Assembly (NCBI RefSeq): GCF_900100005.1
Contig: NZ_FNEB01000010.1
Span: 78,238 to 142,237, forward strand
Length of the DNA: 64,000 nucleotides
Reading direction: 5' to 3'
Source: Lutimaribacter saemankumensis
GTDB taxonomy: Bacteria > Pseudomonadota > Alphaproteobacteria > Rhodobacterales > Rhodobacteraceae
Part shown: positions 1-8,679 of the stretch, piece after piece
How the letters are laid out: the number at the start of each line of letters is the position of its first letter
How positions within the stretch are numbered: position 1 is the stretch's first letter
Program-made: the position numbers and the translations under genes
The notes under the pieces: model-generated
Seen by the model: only the letters and a program-made list of their open reading frames with translations
Told to the model about the DNA's origin: nothing
The model's database searches: none

Positions 1-53
1 AGCCGCAGCTTCCCAAGCTGAAGACGAGGGTTCGATTCCCTTCACCCGCTCCA
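1..53 (+). tRNA. tRNA-Gly(CCC), 3' part only
   Basis: The window opens inside a tRNA. The anticodon arm is visible with loop TTCCCAA at 10-16, giving anticodon CCC at 12-14. A T-arm with TTCGATT follows, then the 3' acceptor strand CACCCGC, discriminator T and an encoded CCA at 51-53. The CCC anticodon and the acceptor 3' strand, which would pair with GCGGGTG, fit tRNA-Gly. The 5' half lies outside the window. Confidence 0.88.
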
Positions 54-119
54 AGCCTTCCCCCCATTGGCATTCCGGTTGGCGCTGCGCTATAGCATGC
101 AGGCAACGGACGGTTTTCA

Positions 120-1184
120 ATGACGCGTGACAGCATTCTGACAACGCTGGCCCTGGTGCTGGTGGGCGGGCTTGGTGGGTTTGCGGCCCATCTTTTGCAC
201 ACGCCCCTGCCTTTCATGCTGGGCAGCCTTGTGGCCACCGCTCTCAGCGCGACGCTGTTTGCCCGCGCGATCCCGGAAGGTTATGTTTTCCCTCAGAAAT
301 TCCGCCTGATCTTTTTGGCTGTGATCGGTGTGATGATCGGGGCGCAGGTGTCGCCCGACCTGCTGGACCTGCTGCCGGCGATGCTGGCCAGCTTTACCGC
401 GATCGTGCTGTTCGTCGGGCTGGCGCATGGTGGAAACTACCTGATCTTCCGACATGTCGGAGGATACGATCCCGCCACGGCATTCTATTCCGGCACACCC
501 GGCGGTCTGCTGGAATCCATCGCCATGGGCGAGGCCGCGGGCGCCGATATCGCCACGCTGACGATGCAGCAGTTCCTGCGGATCATCCTGGTGATCACGA
601 TGGTGCCCGTGGGGCTGTCGATCTGGATGGGCGCGCCCGTAGGCAGCGCCAGCGGCATGACCCTCGCACATGCCAGCCCGTCGGATTTCAGCCATGTGCA
701 TCTTGTTGTTCTTACGGGACTTATCGGGATCCTGATCGGCAAACCGCTGCGCCTGCCCGCCTGGCAGTTGACAGGCCCGCTATTCGCCGCCGCCATCGTC
801 AGCTCGACCGGCCTCGGCGTGCTGGACCTGCCGAACTGGATGATCTCGGTCTGCCAGGTGGTGATCGGGGCCAGTCTCGGCATGCGGCTCGGGGGCTTGC
901 GCGGGCGCGCGGTGCTGCGCGGTGCGGGCCTTGGTATCCTGTCGGTGGGCCTGATGCTGTCGATCGGGCTGGCGTTCGCACTGGTGCTGGTGCGCCTGAC
1001 GGGACAGCCGATCGACGTTCTGATGGTCAGCTTCGCGCCAGGCGGCGTGACGGAAATGGCGCTTGTCGCGCTCAGCCTCAATGCCAACCCGGCGCTGGTG
1101 ACGGCCCACCACATCTGGCGTATCATCCTGACCGTGATCGAACTGGCGTTCATCGGACGCTACGTTCAGCCGCGCACACTTTGA
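120..1184 (+). CDS. AbrB-family (PF05145-like) integral membrane protein
   Basis: This 354-residue protein is almost wholly hydrophobic, with about ten predicted membrane spans and two similar halves (each with a PFMLG/PLRLPAWQLTGP-like segment). That matches the AbrB duplication family, often mislabelled ammonia monooxygenase. These proteins are thought to be transporters or membrane regulators; the substrate is unknown. Glycine-rich stretches such as GTPGGLLESIAMGEAAGA and APGGVTEMALVALSLNANP, one per half, are the conserved family signature. The ATG at 120 is the first good start after the tRNA gene. It stands alone between the tRNA and an SDR gene, and nothing nearby indicates a substrate. 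Confidence 0.85.
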   Translation: MTRDSILTTLALVLVGGLGGFAAHLLHTPLPFMLGSLVATALSATLFARAIPEGYVFPQKFRLIFLAVIGVMIGAQVSPDLLDLLPAMLASFTAIVLFVGLAHGGNYLIFRHVGGYDPATAFYSGTPGGLLESIAMGEAAGADIATLTMQQFLRIILVITMVPVGLSIWMGAPVGSASGMTLAHASPSDFSHVHLVVLTGLIGILIGKPLRLPAWQLTGPLFAAAIVSSTGLGVLDLPNWMISVCQVVIGASLGMRLGGLRGRAVLRGAGLGILSVGLMLSIGLAFALVLVRLTGQPIDVLMVSFAPGGVTEMALVALSLNANPALVTAHHIWRIILTVIELAFIGRYVQPRTL

Positions 1185-1248
1185 CAGGGCGGCTGACGCT
1201 GCGTTATCTGAACGCATGTTCAATTGACCGGCAGGAAAGGCCACAGCC

Positions 1249-2004
1249 ATGAAAATGCAAGATACCGCTGCGATCATCACCGGGGGCGCTTCGGGCCTTG
1301 GCGAGGCGACGGCGCGCCTGTTCCGCGAAAGCGGCGCGCAGGTGACGATCCTCGACCGCGACGCCGAACGCGGCCAGAAGGTCGCCGACGAGATCGGCGC
1401 GACCTTCGTCGAAACCGACGTCACCAGCGAGTCATCGGTACAGAACGCGGTCGATACCGCCGTCAAGGCCATGGGCCGCATCAACGCCGCGATCAACTGC
1501 GCGGGCGTCGGCACGGCGGAAAAGACCATCCACAAGGACGGCGCGCACAGCCTGGACCACTATAACCGCGTGATCGGCATCAACCTGGTGGGCACCTTCA
1601 ACGTGTCTCGCCTGGCCGCCGTCGAGATGGCCAAGAACGACCCCACCGAGGACGGCCAGCGCGGCGTGATCGTCAACACCGCATCGGTCGCGGCTTTTGA
1701 CGGCCAGAAGGGCCAGGTGGCCTATGCGTCGTCCAAGGCGGGGATCGCGGGCATGTCCCTGCCCATGGCGCGCGACCTGTCGCGCGAAGGCATCCGCGTT
1801 ATGGCGATTGCACCCGGCATCTTCCTGACGCCGATGCTGATGAGCCTGCCCGAAGAGGTGCGCCAGCAACTGGCGATGGACGTCACCTGCCCCAAACGCC
1901 TGGGCGATCCGCGCGAATACGCCGAACTGGCACGGTTTATCACCGAGTCGGGTTACCTGAACGGCGAAACGATCCGCATCGACGGCGCGCTGCGGATGCG
2001 CTGA
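1249..2004 (+). CDS. SDR-family 3-hydroxyacyl-CoA dehydrogenase-like oxidoreductase
   Basis: This 251-residue classical short-chain dehydrogenase has the N-terminal NAD-binding motif TGGASGLG, the NAG-type motif seen as NCAGVG, and the catalytic Ser-Tyr-Lys set in NTASVAAF and YASSK. The overall sequence resembles type II 3-hydroxyacyl-CoA (2-methyl-3-hydroxybutyryl-CoA) dehydrogenases used in beta-oxidation and isoleucine breakdown. That substrate is inferred from family resemblance only. The start at 1249 has AGGAAAGG upstream; a second ATG lies two codons in. The gene ends at a strong hairpin terminator that overlaps the convergent ABC-F gene. Confidence 0.85.
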   Translation: MKMQDTAAIITGGASGLGEATARLFRESGAQVTILDRDAERGQKVADEIGATFVETDVTSESSVQNAVDTAVKAMGRINAAINCAGVGTAEKTIHKDGAHSLDHYNRVIGINLVGTFNVSRLAAVEMAKNDPTEDGQRGVIVNTASVAAFDGQKGQVAYASSKAGIAGMSLPMARDLSREGIRVMAIAPGIFLTPMLMSLPEEVRQQLAMDVTCPKRLGDPREYAELARFITESGYLNGETIRIDGALRMR

Positions 2005-2034
2005 TTGCGCATCACGATGCTTGCAAGACACGGC

Positions 2035-2067
2035 AAGGCCGGGGCGTTTCCTACGCCTCGGCCTTTT
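2035..2067 (+). terminator. Intrinsic terminator of the SDR gene
   Basis: A 13-bp stem (arms 2035-2047 and 2053-2065, one G-T pair, loop TTCCT) runs directly into TTTT on the plus strand. It starts 31 bases after the SDR stop and its 3' arm covers the stop codon of the convergent ABC-F gene, so the ABC-F C-terminal codons double as terminator sequence. Confidence 0.8.
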
Positions 2068-3871
2068 CCATGAGGGTCAGCCATTCCTCTTCGGCATTGG
2101 CCAGGGCGGTCTGGCGTTGAACCAGCGCCTCGGTCGCCTTTTGGAATTTCACCGGTTCGCGGGTGTATAGATCGGGCTGGGCCAGCAGCTCTTCCAGCTT
2201 GGCAATCTCGGCGCCGAGGCGGTCGATCTCGGCCGGCAGCGCTTCGAGCCGGTGCTTTTCGGTAAAGGTCAGCCCCTGGCTGGCGGGCTTTTCTTTCTTC
2301 GAGTCGCGCTTGACTTCTGGCTCTTTCGGCTTTGATTTTTCTGCCTTTTCCTCAGGCGCGGCTGTCTGCGCCTGGGCCTGGTAATCGCTCCAACCGCCGG
2401 CATAGACGGTGGCGCGGCCATCCCCTTCCATCGCGATGGTGGTGGTGGCGACGCGGTCCAGGAAATCGCGGTCGTGGCTGACCAGCAGAACGGTGCCGTC
2501 GAAATCGTCCAGCAGTTCCTGCAACAGGTCCAGCGTTTCGATATCCAGATCGTTCGTCGGTTCGTCGAGCACCAGAAGGTTCGATTCCCGCGCCATCAGC
2601 TTGGCCAGCAAAAGCCGCGCCTTTTCCCCGCCCGAAAGCGACCGGACAGGCGCGCGCGCCTGGGCGTCGTCGAACAGGAAATCCTTGAGATAGGCCACCA
2701 CATGCTTGGGCTGACCGCGCACCAGAACCTGATCGGCCTTGCCGGAAACGCGCATGTCCGGGTCGCCGGTCAGGCTGTCCCACAGCGTCATGTCCGGGTC
2801 GAGCTGCGCGCGCGCCTGGTCGAACACGGCGGGCACGAGGTTGGTGCCATGCGTTACGGTGCCGGTGTCAGGGTCGATTTCCTTCATCAGCAGTTTAAGC
2901 AGCGTGGTCTTGCCAACACCGTTCGGCCCGACAAACGCCACGCGATCCCCGCGCAGGATGCGGATGTCGAACGGGCGCAGAATCACCTTTTCGCCGTAAG
3001 CCTTTGAAATTCCGTTCGCCTCGATCACCTTGCGGCCGGATTTCGGGCCATCGGCCAGTTCCATCGCTGCCGTGCCCTGGCGTTTGATCTGGGCGGCACG
3101 GTCGGCGCGCAATTCCTGCAGGGCGCGAACCCGGCCCTGGTTGCGCTTGCGCCGTGCGCTGATGCCTTCGACTGCCCAGCGGGCCTCGGCCTTGATCTTT
3201 CGGTCCAGCTTGTGGCGGGCGGTGTCCTCTTCTTCCCAGACCTTGTCGCGCCACGCCTCGAAGCCTTCGAACCCTTCCTCGCGGCGGCGCACGGCGCCGC
3301 GGTCGATCCAGAGCGTGGCGCGGGTCAACGCCCTGAGAAAGGCGCGGTCGTGGCTGATCAGGACAAACCCCGCGCGGGTCTGTTTCAACTCGTTTTCCAG
3401 CCAGCGGATCGCCTGGATATCCAGGTGGTTCGTGGGCTCGTCCAGCAGCATCAGGTCGGGTGCCTCGGCCATCAGCTTGGCCAGGGCCGCGCGGCGCCGC
3501 TCGCCGCCGCTGGCGGTCGCGACAGGGCGCGCGGGGTCGAATTTCAGCCCCTCGCCCGCCATCTCGACGCGATACATCTCACCGGGTTCCAAGGCACTGG
3601 CCGCATAGTCGCCCAGCGTGGCAAAACCGGCCATGTCGGGCTCTTGCTCCATGTAGCCCACGGAAATGCCCGGCGGAACGACGCGTTCGCCGGTATCGGG
3701 TTCGACCAGCCCGGCCATCACCTTCATCAGGGTGGACTTGCCCGACCCGTTGCGCCCCACCAGCGCCACCCGGTCGCCGGGCTGCACCACGAGCGACAAG
3801 CCGGAGAAAACCGGATCGCCGCCGAAAGTCAGCGAGATGTCATTGAGTTGAAGCAAAGGTGCGCGTGCCAT
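2051..3871 (-). CDS. ABC-F family ATPase (Uup/EttA-like)
   Basis: This 606-residue protein has two fused ABC ATPase domains and no membrane segments, as in ABC-F translation or ribosome-associated factors. Walker A motifs are GRNGSGKST and GPNGVGKTT, Walker B motifs are LLDEPTNHLDI and VLDEPTNDLDI, and the signatures are ASGGE and LSGGE. A basic linker separates the domains. After the second ATPase there is a Lys/Glu-rich hinge and a C-terminal coiled coil, which favours the Uup branch over EttA. The likely site of action is the ribosome, but the target process is not shown by the sequence. It is convergent with the SDR gene and divergent from nothing nearby. Confidence 0.92.
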   Translation of the reverse strand: MARAPLLQLNDISLTFGGDPVFSGLSLVVQPGDRVALVGRNGSGKSTLMKVMAGLVEPDTGERVVPPGISVGYMEQEPDMAGFATLGDYAASALEPGEMYRVEMAGEGLKFDPARPVATASGGERRRAALAKLMAEAPDLMLLDEPTNHLDIQAIRWLENELKQTRAGFVLISHDRAFLRALTRATLWIDRGAVRRREEGFEGFEAWRDKVWEEEDTARHKLDRKIKAEARWAVEGISARRKRNQGRVRALQELRADRAAQIKRQGTAAMELADGPKSGRKVIEANGISKAYGEKVILRPFDIRILRGDRVAFVGPNGVGKTTLLKLLMKEIDPDTGTVTHGTNLVPAVFDQARAQLDPDMTLWDSLTGDPDMRVSGKADQVLVRGQPKHVVAYLKDFLFDDAQARAPVRSLSGGEKARLLLAKLMARESNLLVLDEPTNDLDIETLDLLQELLDDFDGTVLLVSHDRDFLDRVATTTIAMEGDGRATVYAGGWSDYQAQAQTAAPEEKAEKSKPKEPEVKRDSKKEKPASQGLTFTEKHRLEALPAEIDRLGAEIAKLEELLAQPDLYTREPVKFQKATEALVQRQTALANAEEEWLTLMEKAEA

Positions 3872-3911
3872 GACGCGCAGCTATCCCCGCGCCCCGTGGC
3901 CGTCAAGCGGT

Positions 3912-4643
3912 TCAACCGGCCACAGCGCGCAGCAGTTTCTTGCGCGCCGGCGGAATGGCGCTGATTTCCAGACCTGTGAACACATGCAGCGTGTTCATCT
4001 GGTCATCGACGACCGCGTGATCGCTGACCCATCCCCCCATCAGCAGGTAGGTGCGCAGCAGCGGCGGCATCCGCAGCATCGCCAGCTTCGCGTCGGGCTT
4101 GCGCCGCAAAAGCTGGGCGAAACGAAAGACGCGCGGCGCCTTGACCCGCGGCAGCCAGCGTTTGGGGGCGATATGGCGGTCGCGCAGAACGGTGAAGGCA
4201 TCCAGATACTGGTCGGCTTCGGTCCCCTTGAAGGACGAGCATCCAAACAGCAGCTCGACGCCGTTTTCATCGACATAGGCCGTCATCGCCCCCCAGGCCA
4301 CGCGCAGGATGTCGGCGTCACGGAAATGCGGATGGATGCAGAACCGGCCCAGCTCCACCATGGGGCCGCGGAAGGTGCGCAGGCGGGACAGCTCGTAATA
4401 TTGTGCGGAATAGCTACGGTCGATTTCGGCCCCGTCCTTCAGCGGCAGGAATCGGAAACAGCAGACAAGTTGCCCGGTCTTCGCGTCCTCGATCAGGACG
4501 TGCGCGCAAATGTCATCGAACCGGTCAGCATCCACGCCATCGGTTCCGTGGAAGCACAGGTGCCGCAAGCGTTGCGCGGCGGTCAGGTCGTCTGGCGCGT
4601 CGGCCAGGCGCGCGTTGTAGCGGCCCCGCTTCAGTGTCGTCAT
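3912..4643 (-). CDS. olsB: L-ornithine N(alpha)-acyltransferase OlsB
   Basis: This GNAT-type acyltransferase transfers a 3-hydroxyacyl group from acyl carrier protein to ornithine, the first step of ornithine-lipid synthesis at the inner membrane. It has the family features: LRHLCF near the N-terminus, a CFRFLPL strand, ELGRFCIHP and a GCSSFKGT stretch. I chose the ATG at 4643 (243 residues) because GCAGGA lies about eight bases upstream. An ATG at 4652, or at 4715 giving 267 residues, is possible. The OlsA partner, which adds the second acyl chain, is not in this window. It lies just downstream of bamE on the same strand. Confidence 0.85.
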   Translation of the reverse strand: MTTLKRGRYNARLADAPDDLTAAQRLRHLCFHGTDGVDADRFDDICAHVLIEDAKTGQLVCCFRFLPLKDGAEIDRSYSAQYYELSRLRTFRGPMVELGRFCIHPHFRDADILRVAWGAMTAYVDENGVELLFGCSSFKGTEADQYLDAFTVLRDRHIAPKRWLPRVKAPRVFRFAQLLRRKPDAKLAMLRMPPLLRTYLLMGGWVSDHAVVDDQMNTLHVFTGLEISAIPPARKKLLRAVAG

Positions 4644-4732
4644 GGCGGCCATCCTGCAATGAGCCCTGCGCAAAATGTAATCGCAGGCCGAATAGCACAC
4701 AAGATGTGACGACAAGGCGAAGGTTAGCGCGC

Positions 4733-5170
4733 TTATTCCAGAATATCGCCCGCGGCGAAGTTGCCGAGGTTGCGCAGAAGCTGCCGCAGGAAGCCGTTAT
4801 CCGATGCGGCGGTTTCGGTCACGCGGCGCGTCAGCGGCACGACCTGGCCATCTTCCAGGCCAAAGCGTTCGATATTGCGCACGACGCCCGCGTTGTCGAA
4901 GGTGATGGCCAGAACCTCGCGGCTGACCACCTCGGGGCGGCGATAGGCAAAGTGGCGCACACGGCTCTGGACATAGTAATAGCCCGAACTGTCCAGGACG
5001 CCCCCGGCCGAGGGTGAGCCGACGGTTTCGGCCACGGTGTCGCGCGTATCCACGCCGACCACGATTTCGGACAATTCCTCGTCCTTGGGCACGTAGCCAT
5101 GGTTGCGATAGACCGATGTACATCCCGCCACGACGAGAACGCACAGAATTGCAACGAATTTGCGGACCAT
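4733..5170 (-). CDS. bamE: Outer-membrane assembly lipoprotein BamE (SmpA/OmlA)
   Basis: This 145-residue lipoprotein has a short signal peptide ending in the lipobox VAGC. The BamE fold follows: a segment like VGVDTRDTVAETVGSP (helix pair and turn) and then SGYYYVQSRVRHFAYRRPEV. It is expected to be an accessory of the BamA beta-barrel insertion machine. I set the start at MVRKF (5170) because it places the signal peptide correctly; an in-frame upstream start at 5188 would add six residues. Divergent to the DUF177 gene, it may share a transcript with downstream olsB. Confidence 0.85.
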   Translation of the reverse strand: MVRKFVAILCVLVVAGCTSVYRNHGYVPKDEELSEIVVGVDTRDTVAETVGSPSAGGVLDSSGYYYVQSRVRHFAYRRPEVVSREVLAITFDNAGVVRNIERFGLEDGQVVPLTRRVTETAASDNGFLRQLLRNLGNFAAGDILE

Positions 5171-5181
5171 CGACGCCCCCC

Positions 5182-5210
5182 TTGCCATGGCACCCGGTGC
5201 CTTCTATCCC
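5182..5210 (+). promoter_or_regulatory. Candidate promoter of the DUF177-rpmF operon
   Basis: TTGCCA (5182-5187) and TATCCC (5205-5210) are spaced by 17 bases, about 46 bases before the DUF177 start. A perfect small palindrome GGCACC-C-GGTGCC (5189-5201) sits in the spacer. This is a reading of consensus elements only. Confidence 0.4.
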
Positions 5211-5256
5211 GATTACAGAAGGAACCGTCAGGGTTCAAGAATGGAAGCACTGAACG

Positions 5257-5799
5257 ATGACCAAAGCCCCGACCCGTTTTCTCATGTCCGAGCTGCCGCC
5301 CTCGCGCGCCGTCACGTTCGAATTGCGCCCCACACCCGAGGAAAACCGCGCGATTGCGGACGATCTGGGGATCTCCGGGCTTCGCAAGTTGTCGTTCACG
5401 GGCGAGCTTGCCCCCGAAGGAAAAAAAGATTGGCGGCTGATCGCGCATCTCGGCGCCACCGTCACCCAGCCCTGCGTCGTGACGCTGGCCCCCGTGACCA
5501 CCCGCATCGAAGAGGACGTGGAACGCCTGTACCTTGCGCACATGCCCGAGCTGCCCGACGAGGAAGAGGTCGAGATGCCCGAAGACGACCGGGCCGAAGC
5601 GCTGCCGGATATGCTGGACCTGCAGGCCGTCATGACCGAGGCGCTGGCACTTGCTTTGCCGCTTTACCCGCGCGCGGCCGATGCCGAACTGGGCGAAACC
5701 GTTGTCACGGAACCCGGCAAGACGCCGCTGAAAGATGAAGATACCAAGCCATTTGCGGGCCTTGCCGCCTTGCGTGACACGCTGAAAAAAGACGATTGA
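5257..5799 (+). CDS. DUF177 (YceD-family) protein upstream of rpmF
   Basis: This 180-residue acidic protein belongs to the YceD/DUF177 group, which is almost always encoded immediately before rpmF. The core CVVTLAPVTTRIEEDVERLY is the family motif (TQPCVVTLAPV with its conserved Cys), followed by a Glu/Asp-rich patch. In plants and bacteria the family is linked to 23S rRNA accumulation; the molecular role is unsettled. It is the first gene of the block leading to L32, PlsX, FabH and IHF. No membrane or signal segments are seen, so it is probably cytoplasmic. Confidence 0.85.
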   Translation: MTKAPTRFLMSELPPSRAVTFELRPTPEENRAIADDLGISGLRKLSFTGELAPEGKKDWRLIAHLGATVTQPCVVTLAPVTTRIEEDVERLYLAHMPELPDEEEVEMPEDDRAEALPDMLDLQAVMTEALALALPLYPRAADAELGETVVTEPGKTPLKDEDTKPFAGLAALRDTLKKDD

Positions 5800-5830
5800 G
5801 CCATGGCTTGCCGCACCCGCAAAAAACCGC

Positions 5831-5858
5831 TTGCTTATACAAGGAATCGCAGTATTTT
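5831..5858 (+). promoter_or_regulatory. Candidate rpmF promoter
   Basis: TTGCTT (5831-5836) and TATTTT (5853-5858) are spaced by 16 bases in the 167-base gap between the DUF177 gene and rpmF. The gap is AT-richer than its surroundings, which suits a separate promoter for the ribosomal protein and lipid genes. Confidence 0.4.
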
Positions 5859-5966
5859 CCGGCCTTCATCGGATTCAGGGTTGGACATGCGGGCAACACT
5901 TCTGTAACTGCCCGGTAAACCCTTGTGAAACACGGCGCAGCGCGCCACAGGAATAAAGGTTGTGAC

Positions 5967-6173
5967 ATGGCTGTCCAACAGAACAAAGTATCGAAATCGC
6001 GCCGCAACAACCGCCGCGCACATGACGCGCTGGTTGCGGCAAACCCGAACGAATGTCCCAACTGCGGTGAACTGAAGCGTCCGCACCACGTCTGCGCGGC
6101 CTGCGGCCATTATGCCGACCGCGAAGTGGTCGCCATGGTCGACGAGGTTGATCTGGACGAAGACGCGGCCTGA
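5967..6173 (+). CDS. rpmF: 50S ribosomal protein L32
   Basis: This 68-residue protein starts [19 protein letters not shown], the canonical bacterial L32 N-terminus. It carries four cysteines in CPNCG and CAACG pairs, so it is a zinc-binding (C+) form of L32. An acidic tail [10 protein letters not shown] follows. The start is set at 5967; an upstream in-frame ATG/GTG at 5925 would add a non-homologous 14 residues. plsX begins 20 bases downstream, as in most proteobacteria. Confidence 0.97.
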   Translation: MAVQQNKVSKSRRNNRRAHDALVAANPNECPNCGELKRPHHVCAACGHYADREVVAMVDEVDLDEDAA

Positions 6174-6193
6174 ACGCGGGGCGATGTGTCCGC

Positions 6194-7291
6194 ATGAGTG
6201 GCTCTCAGGATCAATCCTCGAACGCTCGCAGACGCATCGTCATTTCCGTTGACGCCATGGGCGGTGACCAGGGGCCGGCGACAGTTGTCGCCGGCATTTC
6301 GCGTTCTGCGAAGAAGAATCCCGATGTCGCGTTCATTCTGCACGGGCCCAGGGACGAGTTGGAACGACTCGTCGCCAAACGGCGCAACCTGGCCGGCCGC
6401 TGCGAGATTCGCGACGCAACCGACGTCGTCCACATGGAGGACAAGCCCAGCCATGTGATGCGCCACGGCACCGAAACCTCGATGTGGTCGGCGCTGGAAT
6501 CGGTGCGCAACGGCGAAGCGACGGTCTGTGTCTCCTGCGGGAATACCGGCGCGCTCATGGTGCTGTCGATGGTCCGGCTGAAAAAGCTGCCCGGCGTGAA
6601 CCGCCCTGCCATCGCGGTGCTCTGGCCGTCGCGCAACCCGCATGGGTTCAACGTGATGCTGGATGTGGGTGCGGATATCCGTGCCGATGCGCAGGATCTG
6701 CTGCAATATGCGTTGATGGGCGCGTCCTATGCCCGAAACGGCCTGGCGCTGGAACGGCCGCGGATCGGCCTGCTGAATGTCGGCACCGAAGAGCACAAGG
6801 GCCGGGCCGAGTTGAAGGCCGCGCATGACCTGATCGCGGCCAACGCCGAAAAGGCGCGGTTCGATTTCGTGGGCTTCGTCGAAGGCGGCGATATCCCGGG
6901 CAATCGCTGCGATGTCATCGTGACGGACGGGTTTACCGGAAACATCGCCCTGAAAACCGGCGAAGGCACGGCCAGCCTGATCGGCGACCTGTTGAAGGAA
7001 GCCTTTGAATACACACCGCTTTCGCGAATTGCCGCGCTGCTTGCGCTGACATCGCTAAGGCGGCTGAAAAAGCGGATCGACCCGCGCCGCGTGAACGGCG
7101 GGGTGTTCCTGGGCCTGAACGGAACGGTCGTGAAATCCCACGGCGCGGCAGACGCGACAGGCGTATCGGCCGCCGTGAAACTGGCCTTTCAACTGGCCCA
7201 GAGCGGGTTTTCGGAAAAGATCGCTGCGCGGCTTGCGGCCGCGACCTCGCAGCTGGAAGACATGAAGAACGAAAAGGACGTGGCAGAATGA
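6194..7291 (+). CDS. plsX: Phosphate acyltransferase PlsX
   Basis: This 365-residue enzyme converts acyl-ACP and phosphate to acyl-phosphate for glycerolipid synthesis. The start of the domain, SVDAMGGDQGPATVVAG, is the PlsX signature. SCGNTGALM, LLNVGTEEHKG and VTDGFTGNIALKTGEG are also diagnostic. The first 13 residues are a non-conserved lead. The stop overlaps the fabH start by four bases (ATGA), indicating coupled translation. It lies in the conserved rpmF-plsX-fabH order. Confidence 0.97.
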   Translation: MSGSQDQSSNARRRIVISVDAMGGDQGPATVVAGISRSAKKNPDVAFILHGPRDELERLVAKRRNLAGRCEIRDATDVVHMEDKPSHVMRHGTETSMWSALESVRNGEATVCVSCGNTGALMVLSMVRLKKLPGVNRPAIAVLWPSRNPHGFNVMLDVGADIRADAQDLLQYALMGASYARNGLALERPRIGLLNVGTEEHKGRAELKAAHDLIAANAEKARFDFVGFVEGGDIPGNRCDVIVTDGFTGNIALKTGEGTASLIGDLLKEAFEYTPLSRIAALLALTSLRRLKKRIDPRRVNGGVFLGLNGTVVKSHGAADATGVSAAVKLAFQLAQSGFSEKIAARLAAATSQLEDMKNEKDVAE

Positions 7292-8259
7292 CGATACGGG
7301 CAGTGGTGCGGGGCGTTGGGCATTACCTGCCCGAGCGTGTCGTCGAAAACTCCGAATTCGAGGAATCGCTGGACACGAGCGACGAATGGATTCGCTCGCG
7401 CTCGGGGATCGAGCGCCGTCACTTTGCCGCCGACAACGAGACCACATCCGATCTGGCGACCCATGCCGCCAAAGCCGCGTTGGCCGATGCCGGGCTTGCC
7501 GCCGACGATCTGGACGCGATCATCCTTGCGACATCGACCGCGGACCTGACCTTTCCGTCGGCCGCCACCATGGTGCAGGCCAACCTTGGCATGACGTCCG
7601 GCTTTGCCTTCGACGTTCAGGCAGTGTGCGCGGGGTTCATCTTTGCGCTGGCCAACGCCAATGCGCTGATCGCGTCGGGTCAGGCCAGCCGCGTTCTGGT
7701 GATCGGGGCGGAAACCTTCAGCCGGATCATGGACTGGACCGACAGGTCGACCTGCGTGCTGTTCGGGGATGGCGCGGGCGCGCTGGTGCTCGAGGCGCAG
7801 GAAGGCGCGGGCACGACCGCGGACCGGGGCATCCTGTCGACCGACCTTCATTCCGATGGCCGCCACCGGGACATCCTGTATGTGGATGGCGGCGTTTCCA
7901 CGCAAAGCACCGGTTACCTGCGCATGGAAGGCAAAGAGGTCTTCCGCCACGCCATCGAAAAACTGGCCGCGACAGCACATAGTGCGCTGGAAAAGGCCGG
8001 GCTGTCCGACAGCGAGGTGGATTGGATCGTGCCGCACCAGGCGAATATACGCATCATCCAGGGCACCGCGAAAAAGATGGGCCTGCCGATGGATCATGTC
8101 GTCGTCACCGTTCAGGATCACGGCAACACCTCGGCGGCGTCCATCCCGCTGGCGCTGTCGGTGGGACGCGCGCGCGGGCAGATCAAGCAAGGCGATCTTA
8201 TCGTCACCGAGGCGATCGGCGGCGGGCTTGCCTGGGGTGCTGTGGTGCTCCGCTGGTAA
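7288..8259 (+). CDS. fabH: 3-oxoacyl-ACP synthase III (KAS III)
   Basis: This 323-residue condensing enzyme starts type II fatty-acid synthesis from acetyl-CoA and malonyl-ACP. The catalytic triad is visible: Cys in DVQAVCAGFIFAL, His in VPHQANIRI and Asn in DHGNTSAASIP. The early motif TSDEWIRSRSGIERR is typical of FabH. The start overlaps the plsX stop. The C-terminal GGGLAWGAVVLRW matches the family end, so the gene is full length. Confidence 0.97.
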   Translation: MTIRAVVRGVGHYLPERVVENSEFEESLDTSDEWIRSRSGIERRHFAADNETTSDLATHAAKAALADAGLAADDLDAIILATSTADLTFPSAATMVQANLGMTSGFAFDVQAVCAGFIFALANANALIASGQASRVLVIGAETFSRIMDWTDRSTCVLFGDGAGALVLEAQEGAGTTADRGILSTDLHSDGRHRDILYVDGGVSTQSTGYLRMEGKEVFRHAIEKLAATAHSALEKAGLSDSEVDWIVPHQANIRIIQGTAKKMGLPMDHVVVTVQDHGNTSAASIPLALSVGRARGQIKQGDLIVTEAIGGGLAWGAVVLRW

Positions 8260-8302
8260 GAGAAAATCCGGCATGTAAACGCCGCTCTCCAAGTCATTGA
8301 TA

Positions 8303-8332
8303 TTGACTCGTAAATTGCCCTGCCCCTATCAT
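8303..8332 (+). promoter_or_regulatory. Candidate ihfA promoter
   Basis: TTGACT (8303-8308) and TATCAT (8327-8332) are spaced by 18 bases, in an AT-rich gap 27 bases before the ihfA start. This is a good match to the housekeeping sigma consensus. Confidence 0.55.
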
Positions 8333-8358
8333 CCCGAAAACCGCAGGGGGATATGTGG

Positions 8359-8661
8359 ATGTCTGGCAAAACCTTAACGCGTATGGATCTGAGCGAGGCG
8401 ATATACCGCGAGGTCGGTTTATCGCGCAACGACGCCAGCCAGTTGGTCGAAACGGTGCTTGATCACATGTCCGATGCGCTGGTGCGCGGCGAGCAGGTCA
8501 AGATCTCTTCTTTCGGGACGTTCTCGGTACGCGACAAGGCCGCCCGTGTCGGCCGCAACCCCAAGACCGGCGAAGAGGTTCCGATCAACCCGCGCCGGGT
8601 GCTGACCTTCCGGCCCTCGCATCTGATGAAGGACCGGGTTGCCGCAGGTAACAAACGGTAA
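8359..8661 (+). CDS. ihfA: Integration host factor subunit alpha
   Basis: This 100-residue DNA-bending protein pairs with IHF-beta. It has the HU/IHF fold with [30 protein letters not shown], whose Pro-containing beta arm follows in [13 protein letters not shown]. The start [10 protein letters not shown] at 8359 is favoured over the ATG at 8353 because the GC-rich ribosome site CAGGGGG (8344-8350) is then about eight bases away. A MerR-type regulator gene follows after 18 bases, as in related genomes. Confidence 0.95.
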   Translation: MSGKTLTRMDLSEAIYREVGLSRNDASQLVETVLDHMSDALVRGEQVKISSFGTFSVRDKAARVGRNPKTGEEVPINPRRVLTFRPSHLMKDRVAAGNKR

Positions 8662-8679
8662 GGAAAGGACAAAAGGGCG

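Noticed and set aside
120..1184. Ammonia monooxygenase
   Set aside because: That label is a common misannotation of AbrB-type membrane proteins; no metal-binding oxygenase motif is seen.
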